Origin: an uncultured Poribacteria bacterium
GTDB taxonomy: Bacteria > Poribacteria > WGA-4E > WGA-3G
Reading direction: 5' to 3'
Assembly (NCBI GenBank): GCA_958296135.1
Contig: CATQHZ010000001.1
Location: 4,340,001 to 4,404,000, forward strand
Length of the DNA: 64,000 nucleotides
The position numbers and the translations under genes were made by a program. Within the stretch, counting starts at the first letter, position 1, and each line of letters opens with the position of its first letter. This document shows, piece by piece, positions 31,705-40,547 of this stretch. The notes beneath the pieces are model-generated. The model was given only the letters and a program-made list of their open reading frames with translations, made no database searches and had not been told where the DNA came from.

Positions 31705-32478
31705 TCACTTTGAACATGCTGAGCTCCCGATGAGACTTTTCCACTGCTTCATGGCGTGTTTCAAACCCCTCACAACGGCTCTCGGCGAGACATGCATGGA
31801 CTGAGCGGTTTCGGCGAGAGAAAGCTGGTCCAACAGATACCGTTCTGCCATTTGCGCCTCGTCCACCGGGATGACAGCGAGCAAATCGATTGCCTCTATC
31901 GCCTCCTCGTCCATGGATAAGAGCCAGTCGTCAAAACGGTTGGCGACAGTTTTCAAAAACTCTCGCGCCCGTCTCACCCTGTTCCCGACAGCTCTCTCTG
32001 TCGCGTGGGTTAACGCCGCTATCTGCTTGTATGTGGAACCTTCAAGATGATGGAGTTCCAGCACCTGCCGGTCTTTCGGCGGCAGCAAGAAAAGCAAGCG
32101 GTTTTGCAGCGTAACCCGCGTCCGCCTGATGTCGTACTGCTCTGTAGACTGGTAATCGACTGCGTCTCCAATGTAGCGCGACTGCGTGTCGTCAAAAGGG
32201 ACTTGATTGCCCCGATGTTCAGTTTCACGAAGCCTATCTATGGCAAGATGCCGCGCGATAGTTTTTAACCACCCCGGAAATTTTGCCGCATCGCTGAGCC
32301 GATGGAGATTATTGAACGCCTTCACGAAGGCATCGTCGGTGACCTCCTCGGCATCCTCGTAGTTTTCCAAGATGGGGCGGACTACCTGGAAAACGGAATG
32401 GTAATACTTTCGGTAAATCGAAGTCTGGGCGGCTTCGTCGTCCGCCAATTCTTGGATACGTTCTGCGTCATCGTTCAT
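31705..32478 (-). CDS. ECF-type RNA polymerase sigma factor with a second C-terminal HTH
   Basis: 257 residues against about 180-200 for ordinary ECF factors. Region 2 is YYHSVFQVVRPILENYEDAE then EVTDDAFVKAFNN and WLKTIARHLAIDRLRETEH. Region 4 is LLFLLPPKDRQVLELHHLEG then STYKQIAALTHATERAVGNR. After about 30 residues a second helix-turn-helix appears, LSLAETAQSMHVSPRAVVRG (about 223-242), like another region 4. No anti-sigma gene adjoins it. Its probable promoter carries the same boxes as one at 20216-20255, which suggests autoregulation. Confidence 0.85.
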   Translation of the reverse strand: MNDDAERIQELADDEAAQTSIYRKYYHSVFQVVRPILENYEDAEEVTDDAFVKAFNNLHRLSDAAKFPGWLKTIARHLAIDRLRETEHRGNQVPFDDTQSRYIGDAVDYQSTEQYDIRRTRVTLQNRLLFLLPPKDRQVLELHHLEGSTYKQIAALTHATERAVGNRVRRAREFLKTVANRFDDWLLSMDEEAIEAIDLLAVIPVDEAQMAERYLLDQLSLAETAQSMHVSPRAVVRGLKHAMKQWKSLIGSSACSK

Positions 32479-32616
32479 AATTCCTTCCTCCCATATTTGA
32501 GGTGAGGTAACTCAGATTGTATGACAGCACCGATAGTCAACTCAGTTGCAGTATCCGTTCTGCATCTTCATCATTCCTTCTTCTGCGTTGCAGTGAGGGA
32601 ACGATGAAAATGCACA

Positions 32617-32656
32617 CTTTTAACACGTTAGACGTTGATTTGGGACAAAAGGTACC
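32617..32656 (-). promoter_or_regulatory. Candidate ECF-sigma promoter (copy 2, before the sigma gene)
   Basis: On the minus strand GGTACC (32651-32656), 16 bases, CGTCTAACGTGTTAAAAG (32617-32634). Boxes and spacing are identical to copy 1 at 20216-20255, while the spacer differs at about half of its positions. Confidence 0.65.
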
Positions 32657-33370
32657 AAAAATAATGATTTTTTATTTTATCAGAAAAACCGATTTCTTGT
32701 CAAGGAAAATAATTCATGATACGAGAACACGGATATCCATACGTCCGGTTGCGCAGCCGCCCTTTTCATCGGACTTCCGATGAAAATCGAGGGTGGAATT
32801 ACGCGAACTTTTGTCAGCAGGCCGCGCGGCGGGCAGTGAAACTGAGAACTCCATCTCAAGTTTGAATCATGATGTCCTGCTCTAAAGGTTGCGGACAGGT
32901 TCCGAAACGCTCCCAGTAGTGCGATTTGCCCCGCGCACAATGATTTTCTTTGGAAAGTGGCGAGCGGCGCGCCAGCGTGACAACAACCGGAGAACGAAAA
33001 CGTTCTCGGAAGGGCACTTTTCACGTCAGGGGCTCTAAATGATACCCTCGGCACGCAAAAAAAATGAAGGCCGCTTTCAATTTTTTTGACATGAGATGCT
33101 TTTTGGCGGGACATCGTTGCGCCCCCCTGCAGCGGAGGCAGATAATGAAGTTTAAGAAAAGAAGAGGGGTAATTCCGAGGCACTTGGCTGGAAACACTGC
33201 AGACAGAAGAATCTCCGAAAAACGCCGTTGATAAGTAACAAACGGAATGGTAAATTTTTAGCACTGACGCAGACTACACCCCGTAGGCGCAGTTGCAAAC
33301 CGCGCCTACCGGTACTGAATCGCCCTATAGTTGAAAATCTCTCCTACAGAATTTTGTTGAAATCTGTTAG
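32657..33370. other. Long intergenic region without a supported gene
   Basis: A minus-strand frame of 194 codons exists, but it has frequent Cys/His/Ser, no conserved pattern and no ribosome site, so it is judged non-coding. A REP-A copy GTAGGCGCAGTTGCAAACCG then CGCCTACCGG lies at 33282-33311. Confidence 0.45.
33281..33312. repeat. REP-A palindrome
   Basis: GTAGGCGCAGTTGCAAACCG followed by CGCCTACCGGT, about 90 bases before the ceramidase-like gene. Confidence 0.7.
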
Positions 33371-33402
33371 AATAAACAAAACCCCAAAAGGAGACCGGAC
33401 AC

Positions 33403-34767
33403 ATGCCAACGACACTCAAAGCCGGCAGCGCGAGCGCGAATATCACGCCGCCCCTCGGTACAGCGATACCCGGCGGATTTCGAGCGCGATACGCCGAAAA
33501 TGTCGACGACGAACTCTTTGCAAAAGCCATTGTGCTCGATAACGGCGAAACCCGCATCGCCATGGTAACCTGCGATCTCATCGCCGTTACACAGAAAATG
33601 GTGGACTGCGCCAAGAAGCGCATCGCTGACAGGTGCGGCATCCCACCGGCACACGTGATGGTAAACGCCACGCACACGCATACCGCCGTGGCAATCGCTA
33701 ACCTGCTCGGCACGCCGGAGGATACCGATTACACCGAATGGGTACCGCTGAAAATCGCCGATGCCGTGGAATTAGCCGTCTGGCGACTGGCACCAGCGCG
33801 CGTAGGATTCGCAAGCCTCAATGAAGAACGCATCACCTTCAACCGACGGTGGCACATGAAAGACGGCACCGTCCGCATGAACCCCGGGGTCGAACACCCA
33901 GACCTGGTTAGCCCTACCGGCACGATCGACCCCGAGCTAACGATGATGTTCGTGGAAGCAGCGGATGGCACACCGCTCGCCGCCATCGCCAACTTCTCGC
34001 TGCATTACATTGGCACGGATAACGGCAACGCGCTCTCCGCGGACTATTTTGGGCATTTCGCCCGGTTGATGCAACGTTATCTGGGAAAGACCTGCGTCTC
34101 ACTGCTGTGGAACGCCGCATCGGGACAGATTAACAACACTGACTTCAGCGGAAAGAGGAAATGGACAGCGCGTGGACATCAGCAGGCGGAGAAAATGGCG
34201 AATGTCCTCGCCGGGCATTTTATCACTGAAATGCAGTTCATGGAAATGCACGAGACGCTGCCGCTCAGTGGGCACCTGCGCACGTTCACGTTCCCGCGCA
34301 AACGAATCACCGCCGAAGACCTCGAGCTCGCCGAACGGATCTTAGCCGTGCCGCCCGGCACTTACGACAATTATGAAACAGGCCCGTTCAGTTGGGTAGT
34401 CGGACAGCCCATCCCGAAGGCGTTGGTTGACATCTACGCCTTGGAATGCCAGCGCGTAGCAAAGTTGCCCGAACACCTCACCGCGCCCATCCAAGTCATC
34501 CGCATCGGCGAGGCAGCGATCGCGGCGTTACCCGGCGAAGTTTTCGTCGAGACAGGCCTGAACATCAAGTCAGCATCGGATGCAAGCCCGCTGTTCCTCG
34601 TGAGCTTAGCGAACGGCTATATCGGCTACATCTGCACAGACGAAGCGTTGACGCAGGAGGGGGGCTACGAAACATGGGCGGCGATGTCGTCTTTGCCGGC
34701 TGTCGGCACGGTGCCAGCGATGGAGGCTGTCGTCGCGGCGATGTTGGACGCGTCTCACCCTCAGTAG
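33403..34767 (+). CDS. Neutral/alkaline ceramidase-like protein
   Basis: 454 residues. The N-terminal part matches the neutral/alkaline non-lysosomal ceramidase domain: AGSASANITPPLGTAIPGGF at the start, AIVLDNGETRIAMVTCDLIA, and VNATHTHTAVA, where the conserved His-x-His of the family binds zinc. FSLHYIGTDNGNALSADYFG holds a further His and Asp. No signal peptide is present and the C-terminal domain of true ceramidases is shorter, so a cytoplasmic amide or ester hydrolase with a different substrate is possible. AAAAGGAG precedes the start. Confidence 0.8.
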   Translation: MPTTLKAGSASANITPPLGTAIPGGFRARYAENVDDELFAKAIVLDNGETRIAMVTCDLIAVTQKMVDCAKKRIADRCGIPPAHVMVNATHTHTAVAIANLLGTPEDTDYTEWVPLKIADAVELAVWRLAPARVGFASLNEERITFNRRWHMKDGTVRMNPGVEHPDLVSPTGTIDPELTMMFVEAADGTPLAAIANFSLHYIGTDNGNALSADYFGHFARLMQRYLGKTCVSLLWNAASGQINNTDFSGKRKWTARGHQQAEKMANVLAGHFITEMQFMEMHETLPLSGHLRTFTFPRKRITAEDLELAERILAVPPGTYDNYETGPFSWVVGQPIPKALVDIYALECQRVAKLPEHLTAPIQVIRIGEAAIAALPGEVFVETGLNIKSASDASPLFLVSLANGYIGYICTDEALTQEGGYETWAAMSSLPAVGTVPAMEAVVAAMLDASHPQ

Positions 34768-34793
34768 GCGCGGTTTCAAACCGCGCCTACCGC
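34764..34793. repeat. REP-A palindrome (near-perfect)
   Basis: GTAGGCGCGGTTTCAAACCG followed by CGCCTACCG, directly on the stop codon of the ceramidase-like gene. Confidence 0.8.
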
Positions 34794-34878
34794 GAATTTT
34801 CTAACGTCCCGGGCTAATGACTAACTTTCCCAGGGAGTGAAGTCACCTTAACCCAGTTTTCCCCTTTTTCTTAAACAG

Positions 34879-34911
34879 AAAGGACAGGCACATCGTATTA
34901 TGCCTGTCCTA
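34879..34911 (-). terminator. Hairpin downstream of glnB
   Basis: AGGACAGGCA-CATCGTATTA-TGCCTGTCCT is a perfect 10-base stem. T-runs on either side are weak, so it is either a weak terminator for glnB or a 3' stabiliser. Confidence 0.6.
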
Positions 34912-35020
34912 ACGTTCAACTATAGACATTAAAGTCCTAACGGTCCTCTATCGGAATGAGGCACTTTCCGCTTTTCCCGCTGGCGCGCTGAAACACATCG
35001 CGCACCGAAGGCACTTAAGG

Positions 35021-35374
<354 letters not shown>

Positions 35375-35377
35375 TTA

Positions 35378-35406
35378 ACGTGCGCGGCTGCCAAGCGCGC
35401 CTAGCA
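35378..35406. repeat. REP-A palindrome (degenerate)
   Basis: GTGCGCGGCTGCCAAGCGCG followed by CCTAG, between glnA and glnB. Confidence 0.55.
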
Positions 35407-35462
35407 ACCGCGCCCGAAGGATTGCGCCGGGCGGATTGCAGAACAACCCACCCGAAAACACC

Positions 35463-36884
35463 TTAAATGTCGTGATAGAGGTAGAACTCATACGGATGCG
35501 GCCGCATGTTCATGGCATCAACCTCATTCTCACGTTTGTAATCGATCCAGACATCAATGACATCCTGAGTGAACACGTCGCCCTTCAGGAGATACTCGTG
35601 GTCATCCTCTAATGCATCGAGGGAATCGCCGAGGGACACGGGTGTGGACTCAATGTCGGCGAGTTCTTCCGGCTCCAGATCGTAGAGGTCCTTGTCGAGC
35701 GGTTCGCCCGGATGGATGCGATTTTGGATGCCATCAAGGCCCGCCATCAGCAGCGCGCTGAACGCGAGGTACGGGTTACAGGACGGGTCCGGCGTGCGGA
35801 ACTCAATCCGTTTCCCCTTTTCACTCTTAGAGTAGACCGGGATGCGCACACACGCGCTGCGGTTCCGCTGCGAGTAGGCGATGTTCACGGGGGCTTCATA
35901 CCCCGGCACCAACCGCTTGTAAGAGTTGGTAGTCGGCGCAATGATGGCACACAGAGACCGGGCATGCGTGAGAAGGCCGCCGATGTAGTAAAGCGCGTCA
36001 TCGCTCAACAGCGAATACCCCTGCGGATCGTAGAAGAGGTTCTTCCCGTTCTTCCACAGACTCTGATGCACGTGCATCCCAGAACCGTTGTCTTGGAAGA
36101 GCGGCTTCGGCATGAATGTTGCAATCAGGTTGTGAGCACGCGCAACGTTCTTGATGATATACTTATACAACGCCATTTTGTCGCCGACCCGGGTCAAGGT
36201 GTCGAAGCGGATGTCAATCTCACCTTGTCCTGCAGTCCCCACCTCATGGTGATGCATTTCAACATCAATGCCTGCATCGATGAGTTTGAGACAGATTTCG
36301 GAGCGGAGGTCTTGGAACGTGTCGGAGGGCGGCACGGGGAAATACCCCTCTTTGTAGCGCGGCTTGTAGGCGAGATTCGGGTTCTCCTCGCGGCCGGAGT
36401 TCCAACTCCCCTCAACCGAATCAACGTAGTAATACCCCGAATGCTGCGTCTGCTCATAGCGAAGATCATTGAACATATAGAACTCCGCCTCTGGCCCCCA
36501 ATAACTGGTATCCGCAATCCCGGTGGCCTGCAGATATGCCTCCGCCTTCTGTGCGATATGCCGGACATCGCGCGTGTAATTCTCCAACGTAATCGGGTCT
36601 TTGATATTACACGCAATGCTCAGTGTAGGCACCTGGCAAACCGGGTCGATCATCGCTGTCGCCGGGTCCGGGAACAGCAGCATGTCGCTCTCATTAATCG
36701 CCTGGAAGCCGCGGATACTCGACCCGTCAAAACCGATGCCCTCCTCAAAAAGGGATTCGTCCAAGTCACTGGACAAGATGGTTAAGTGTTGCCACATCCC
36801 AGGGAGATCCATGAATTTGAGGTCGATTATCTTAATCTCGTTATCTTTCGCGAGCGCAACCACCTCACTTGGTGTCATTGTCAT
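35463..36884 (-). CDS. glnA: Glutamine synthetase, type I
   Basis: 473 residues. [33 protein letters not shown], the metal-binding [33 protein letters not shown], and [13 protein letters not shown]-like [16 protein letters not shown] are present. The [12 protein letters not shown] loop keeps the tyrosine that is adenylylated in GSI-beta enzymes. The ATG at 36884 lies eight bases after AGGAGG. An ATG two codons earlier is only two bases from it and is less likely. A sigma54-type promoter lies about 110 bases upstream, fitting nitrogen control with glnB. Confidence 0.95.
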   Translation of the reverse strand: MTMTPSEVVALAKDNEIKIIDLKFMDLPGMWQHLTILSSDLDESLFEEGIGFDGSSIRGFQAINESDMLLFPDPATAMIDPVCQVPTLSIACNIKDPITLENYTRDVRHIAQKAEAYLQATGIADTSYWGPEAEFYMFNDLRYEQTQHSGYYYVDSVEGSWNSGREENPNLAYKPRYKEGYFPVPPSDTFQDLRSEICLKLIDAGIDVEMHHHEVGTAGQGEIDIRFDTLTRVGDKMALYKYIIKNVARAHNLIATFMPKPLFQDNGSGMHVHQSLWKNGKNLFYDPQGYSLLSDDALYYIGGLLTHARSLCAIIAPTTNSYKRLVPGYEAPVNIAYSQRNRSACVRIPVYSKSEKGKRIEFRTPDPSCNPYLAFSALLMAGLDGIQNRIHPGEPLDKDLYDLEPEELADIESTPVSLGDSLDALEDDHEYLLKGDVFTQDVIDVWIDYKRENEVDAMNMRPHPYEFYLYHDI

Positions 36885-36990
36885 TCGCATTTCCTCCTAA
36901 ATTATAACTCACAACTAACTGTCGGATAGGTTCGTCCACTGAATGCGCAACTCATTTCATTTGACGAACACGTTACCAAAATTAAACAAA

Positions 36991-37006
36991 GCAAAATCTA
37001 TGCCAA
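36991..37006 (-). promoter_or_regulatory. Sigma54 (RpoN) promoter of glnA
   Basis: On the minus strand TTGGCATAGATTTTGC. GG and GC are separated by exactly ten bases, as in TGGCAC-N5-TTGC. It predicts a start about 95 bases before glnA. No NtrC site was identified with confidence. Confidence 0.75.
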
Positions 37007-37140
37007 GTGCCGCAGCGAGTCGCCAGATCGCGCTACCCTTGACAAAGATAAGGATGCATACGGGATTACCTCATCGATTACCCCATCGGGTTTGCTAAAT
37101 TATTAGGCATAAAATTGCCCAACATTTCAGCATTTTAGCA
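37007..37140. other. Upstream region of glnA
   Basis: Non-coding. Direct words CATCGATTACCCCATCGGG and GGGATTACCTCATCGATTAC (37058-37091) overlap, and could mark an activator site for the sigma54 promoter. This is speculative. Confidence 0.3.
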
Positions 37141-37144
37141 CCTT

Positions 37145-37173
37145 CCATAGGCGCGCTCAAACCGCGCCTACCG
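37145..37173. repeat. REP-A palindrome
   Basis: CATAGGCGCGCTCAAACCGC followed by GCCTACCG, downstream of dcd. Confidence 0.65.
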
Positions 37174-37195
37174 AAAACCAGCAGCAGGACAACCC

Positions 37196-37774
37196 CTACG
37201 AAAATTCAAAATCTTTCGCGAAACGACTCGTTTCGGGGCTGTTTTGGCCCGCGTACTTGTTCGCCGGCTTCTGTCGATACGGCACTCTTGCAGGCGAAGA
37301 GAGCTGCTCAAAAGTGAACGCACAAATCCGCATCCCTGGATACAATTTCACCGGCATGCGGCCGAGGTTGCCTAATTCCAACGTCGCGATGCCTGTCCAG
37401 CCCGGGTCGAAGAGCCCGGCGGTGCTATGCACGATGATGCCCAGTCTGCCGAGGCTGCTTCTGCCTTCTAGGCGCGCCATCACGTCATCGGCCAGTTCCA
37501 GTTTCTCGCGAGTTGCAGCGAGAACAAACTCGCCCGGTTGCATCGTGAAGGCATCGTCATCAGGAACGTCCACGCGCCGCATCAAGTCGTTGGCATCGAT
37601 TTCACCGCGCAAATCGATGTAGGGATACTTGCTATGCTCAAACACGCGAAACGTGTTGCCCAACCTGAAGTCAATTGAGCAACTGCCGAGCTGCGTCTCT
37701 AAATCCGGCGCGGGCGTAATTTTAATTTTCCCCGCCTTCATATACTCAAGAATGTCCCTATCTGACAAAACCAT
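37196..37774 (-). CDS. dcd: dCTP deaminase
   Basis: 192 residues, normal length. LSDRDILEYMKAGKIKITP, the GSCSIDFRLGN motif, and the EGRSSLGRLGIIVHSTAGLF then DPGWTG block with catalytic Glu are diagnostic. It converts dCTP to dUTP for dTTP synthesis; the bifunctional deaminase-dUTPase form cannot be excluded. The promoter -10 box ends six bases before the ATG, so the mRNA is probably leaderless and there is no ribosome site. Confidence 0.93.
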   Translation of the reverse strand: MVLSDRDILEYMKAGKIKITPAPDLETQLGSCSIDFRLGNTFRVFEHSKYPYIDLRGEIDANDLMRRVDVPDDDAFTMQPGEFVLAATREKLELADDVMARLEGRSSLGRLGIIVHSTAGLFDPGWTGIATLELGNLGRMPVKLYPGMRICAFTFEQLSSPARVPYRQKPANKYAGQNSPETSRFAKDFEFS

Positions 37775-37780
37775 GATAGA

Positions 37781-37809
37781 ATTTTACCATTTTTTGCAAA
37801 AAATGTCAA
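37781..37809 (-). promoter_or_regulatory. Promoter of dcd, predicting a leaderless mRNA
   Basis: -35 TTGACA (37804-37809), 17 bases, -10 TAAAAT (37781-37786). Only TCTATC separates it from the ATG at 37774. Confidence 0.8.
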
Positions 37810-37863
37810 ATTTTCTTCTTTTTCATCAGGCGCGGTTTGAAGAACCATGCCCGCAACCCAACC

Positions 37864-37915
37864 GTAGGCCGAGGGCCCGGCGAGCGCGAATCGCCGAGGG
37901 TTTCCCTCGCCACCC
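37864..37915. repeat. REP-C palindrome
   Basis: CGTAGGCCGAGGGCCCGGCG, AGCGCGAATCGCCGAGGG and TTTCCCTCGCC, between glcF and dcd. Confidence 0.7.
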
Positions 37916-37963
37916 CCTCGGCCGCCTAGAGAAATCCGCTATGACAGTGTCAACGAAACGACT

Positions 37964-39292
37964 TTATTCTTCCCACTCCTCCGGGGCGACACCACGATAG
38001 GCGCAATCCAACAGATTCACCGGATGCATCGCTCTCATCGGTAACCCATGCTTTTGGATACCGAGTTGGATCTGGAGGAGGCAGCCCGGGTTACCGGTCG
38101 CGACGATGTCCGCGTGCGTCTCAGCGATGTGCCCCATTTTACGTTCCAGAATTTCCTGTGACAATGCCGGTTGCGTGATGTTATAGATGCCCGCGCTGCC
38201 GCAACACCACTCCGATTCGGTGAGCGCCACTAACTCAAGCCCCGGAATCGCTTGGAGGACTTTGCGCGGCTGAGCTCCGACACCTTGTCCGTGGAGCAGA
38301 TGGCACGGCTCGTCATAAGTGACGCGCCGGTGAATCTCGTCAGTCGGTGGCACCATCTCGATTTCCGCCAAGAATTCGCTGATGTCGCGCATCTTGCCGC
38401 TGAATTGCTTCGCTTTTTCCGCGTAAACAGCATCATCTTCAAGGAGCACATCGTATTCCTTGAGTGTCGCGCCGCAGCCCGCAGCGTTGATGATGATTGC
38501 GTCAAGTTCACCGGTATCAAATGCATCAATGTTCTGTTTCGCGAGCGTTGAAGCAAAGTCGCGCGCGCCGTTATGGAGATGTAACGCGCCGCAGCACGTC
38601 TGCTGTCGCGGCGTGACTACCTCGCAACCGTTACGTGTCAGGACGCGGATGGTAGCCAAGTTCGTTTCGGTAAAAACTTGGTTCATAACACACCCCGGTA
38701 TGAACCCGACACGATAACGCGTTTCGCCATCGGCAGGCGTGATGTCGCGTATCGTGTATTTGAGCCGCGGCGGCGGGATTTTCGGCAGCAGCGATTCCAT
38801 TTTCCCAAGCCGCCCCATCACTTTGAGAATCCCCGTTTTTTGGACGAGCCAGCGGATGCCTAGCCGTTGATAGAGCCACATCAGTTCAAACAGCAGGTCC
38901 AACCGTTCTCGGTGTGGGAGCAGCTGTTTGAAAACCAGATTGTTCCAGAACCGATAGCCTGCGGCGCGGTTTGCGTTGTTTTCATAGATAGCCCGCGCCT
39001 GCTCCAGCAATTCACCGAAGTGAACACCAGAAGGACACGCCGTCTCGCATGCCCGGCAATCCAAGCAGCGGTAGATATATTCCGCCCACTCCTCGTTAAG
39101 CGGTGTGGCATTTTCCGCTTTGAACGCGCTCCCCATGAGATACAACCTACCCCTCGGCGAATCAGTCTCCAGCCCCAATTCGCGATAGGTAGGGCAAGTA
39201 GGGAGGCAGAGCCCGCAGTGCGTGCAGGCATCCCATTTCTTCCAACTGAAAGTCTCTATGCCGACAAGCGGCTGTGTCTGTGGATTGGACAT
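37964..39292 (-). CDS. glcF: Glycolate oxidase iron-sulfur subunit
   Basis: 442 residues. Two [4Fe-4S] motifs lie near the N-terminus: CTHCGLCLPTCP (23-34) and CLDCRACETACP. Two CCG domains follow, with CCGALH and CCGSAG (electron-transfer cysteine-rich motifs). This is the GlcF layout: it passes electrons from the flavin subunit GlcD to the quinone pool while glycolate is oxidised. No glcD or glcE is in the window. A 24-base perfect palindrome lies just upstream of the start. Confidence 0.9.
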   Translation of the reverse strand: MSNPQTQPLVGIETFSWKKWDACTHCGLCLPTCPTYRELGLETDSPRGRLYLMGSAFKAENATPLNEEWAEYIYRCLDCRACETACPSGVHFGELLEQARAIYENNANRAAGYRFWNNLVFKQLLPHRERLDLLFELMWLYQRLGIRWLVQKTGILKVMGRLGKMESLLPKIPPPRLKYTIRDITPADGETRYRVGFIPGCVMNQVFTETNLATIRVLTRNGCEVVTPRQQTCCGALHLHNGARDFASTLAKQNIDAFDTGELDAIIINAAGCGATLKEYDVLLEDDAVYAEKAKQFSGKMRDISEFLAEIEMVPPTDEIHRRVTYDEPCHLLHGQGVGAQPRKVLQAIPGLELVALTESEWCCGSAGIYNITQPALSQEILERKMGHIAETHADIVATGNPGCLLQIQLGIQKHGLPMRAMHPVNLLDCAYRGVAPEEWEE

Positions 39293-39313
39293 AGTTATTC
39301 TTTCTTATACGGT

Positions 39314-39337
39314 TTATCTCCCGTATACGGGAGATAA
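39314..39337. promoter_or_regulatory. 24-base perfect palindrome before glcF
   Basis: TTATCTCCCGTA and TACGGGAGATAA: an uninterrupted perfect inverted repeat 22-45 bases upstream of glcF. It could be an operator for a dimeric regulator. As RNA it would fold, but there is no T-run after it on the minus strand. Confidence 0.5.
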
Positions 39338-39345
39338 CACCTTTT

Positions 39346-39717
39346 TCAGCGGCGAAGCCGTTCGCTCATCGCCAGCAGAAAAAACAGGACAGTGAGCAAA
39401 ATCATGGCGATTGTGCCGACGATAAAGCCGATGTTACCTTGGGCGGCAAAACTTTTTTTCATATTCGCCCGGCTGTTTTCACGAATCTTCTCGGCAAGTT
39501 GCTGTTTGTCTTCCTGCGACAACTCGCCCCTTCTCAGGGATGTAGACTTTGGAGTCGTACGGAAATCCTTCGCGCTTTTCCGTTTGCTTATCGCCGTTCG
39601 GAAAAGGACGAACGCCAATAAACAAGGAGCCAACCACCAGATTATCAGCGGGATGGAGGCAAAGAGCATAAGAATCTTCACGATGAGGGATTTCGCAAAC
39701 TCATAGAGAAATTCCAT
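39346..39717 (-). CDS. Membrane protein of unknown function
   Basis: 123 residues with two membrane segments: SLIVKILMLFASIPLIIWWL and further LAPCLLAFVLF near the N-terminus, and FIVGTIAMILLTVLFFLLAM at the C-terminus. A charged helical stretch (LSQEDKQQLAEKIRENSRAN) lies between. No family recognised. The start at 39717 fits the first helix. It follows the 50-residue membrane protein gene by 28 bases and probably belongs to the same message. Confidence 0.55.
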   Translation of the reverse strand: MEFLYEFAKSLIVKILMLFASIPLIIWWLAPCLLAFVLFRTAISKRKSAKDFRTTPKSTSLRRGELSQEDKQQLAEKIRENSRANMKKSFAAQGNIGFIVGTIAMILLTVLFFLLAMSERLRR

Positions 39718-39745
39718 TTTTCCACGCTCCCGGCTTCCCAAATCC

Positions 39746-39898
39746 CTACCCCTCGCCAAAACGCTCTGCGTCAACTTCCGATTTCCAGCCCGAAGGTTCC
39801 ATTGACGCAGACAGACGGTTACGCCGCGTTTTCCGTTTTGGGAAGATAAGGATGAAAAGCACTACAGAACAGACAACTGTCATAAAGAAACCATACAT
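39746..39898 (-). CDS. Small single-pass membrane protein
   Basis: 50 residues. MYGFFMTVVCSVVLFILIFP is a membrane helix, followed by a basic KRKTRRNR stop-transfer and a polar tail. GAGGAG precedes the start. It lies 20 bases after the nuclease-like gene. Function unknown. Confidence 0.5.
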   Translation of the reverse strand: MYGFFMTVVCSVVLFILIFPKRKTRRNRLSASMEPSGWKSEVDAERFGEG

Positions 39899-39918
39899 TT
39901 TCGTTGTCTCCTCATCCC

Positions 39919-40533
39919 TCAGCAGCACCGGAGAGCAGCCTCTGTCGCGGCTCCGAATACCGAATCAACCACGCCGAGTAGTGCAGGCAAATCATCCGAG
40001 GTAAAACTGGTTCGGTTTCGTGCAAAGACATCCCCGACGAGCCGCCCAAACTCCCACAATTTTCCATCGGTGACAATGCCATGCACAGGAGTCGCCGCAT
40101 CATCATTTATCCTTTGCGCGGCCACCAATTCAGCGAGACATTGGCCCCAGCCTTGCTCAAAGTCGTTTTTCTTTGCCTCAACCATCATTATCAAGGGACT
40201 GCCGACAACGGGGATTCCCAGTTTCGACCGGGTCGCGACGAAGTAATCGGGGGTACCGCTCAAGGTTTCGTCACAAACGATGGATTTCTTTATCCAGAGC
40301 GCGTAATCCTTGGCATACGCCTTATAGACTTCCTTCAGAACCGGAAAGATAACCGCCTCACACCGCGCTCCCTCGGACGCGAAAACGTCAATATACTGCT
40401 GGTTAAATTCAAAGTCTTGCAGAAAATGCTCCGACAGGGTGGAAACTTCACCCTTGACGAAGTCATAGCGCATGTAGGTAATCTGAAAGGTTTCTAGCAC
40501 TTCAGGAATGGTGTTGAAATCGCTAAAGGCCAT
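39919..40533 (-). CDS. PD-(D/E)XK nuclease-like protein
   Basis: 204 residues. GTPDYFVATRSKLG, then PLIMMVEAKKNDFEQGWGQC and LAELVAAQRIN, give the D-(x)n-E-x-K pattern of the restriction-endonuclease fold (Asp about 99, E-A-K about 123-125). Relatives are widespread in cyanobacteria and environmental bacteria as lone proteins of unknown role. It may be nuclease-derived rather than an active restriction enzyme. The start at 40533 follows GAGGTGG. It lies 15 bases downstream of larE. Confidence 0.6.
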   Translation of the reverse strand: MAFSDFNTIPEVLETFQITYMRYDFVKGEVSTLSEHFLQDFEFNQQYIDVFASEGARCEAVIFPVLKEVYKAYAKDYALWIKKSIVCDETLSGTPDYFVATRSKLGIPVVGSPLIMMVEAKKNDFEQGWGQCLAELVAAQRINDDAATPVHGIVTDGKLWEFGRLVGDVFARNRTSFTSDDLPALLGVVDSVFGAATEAALRCC

Positions 40534-40547
40534 GGATGCCACCTCAA

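Noticed and set aside
32680-33264. 194-codon minus-strand ORF
   Set aside because: No conserved pattern, odd composition, no ribosome site; region judged intergenic.
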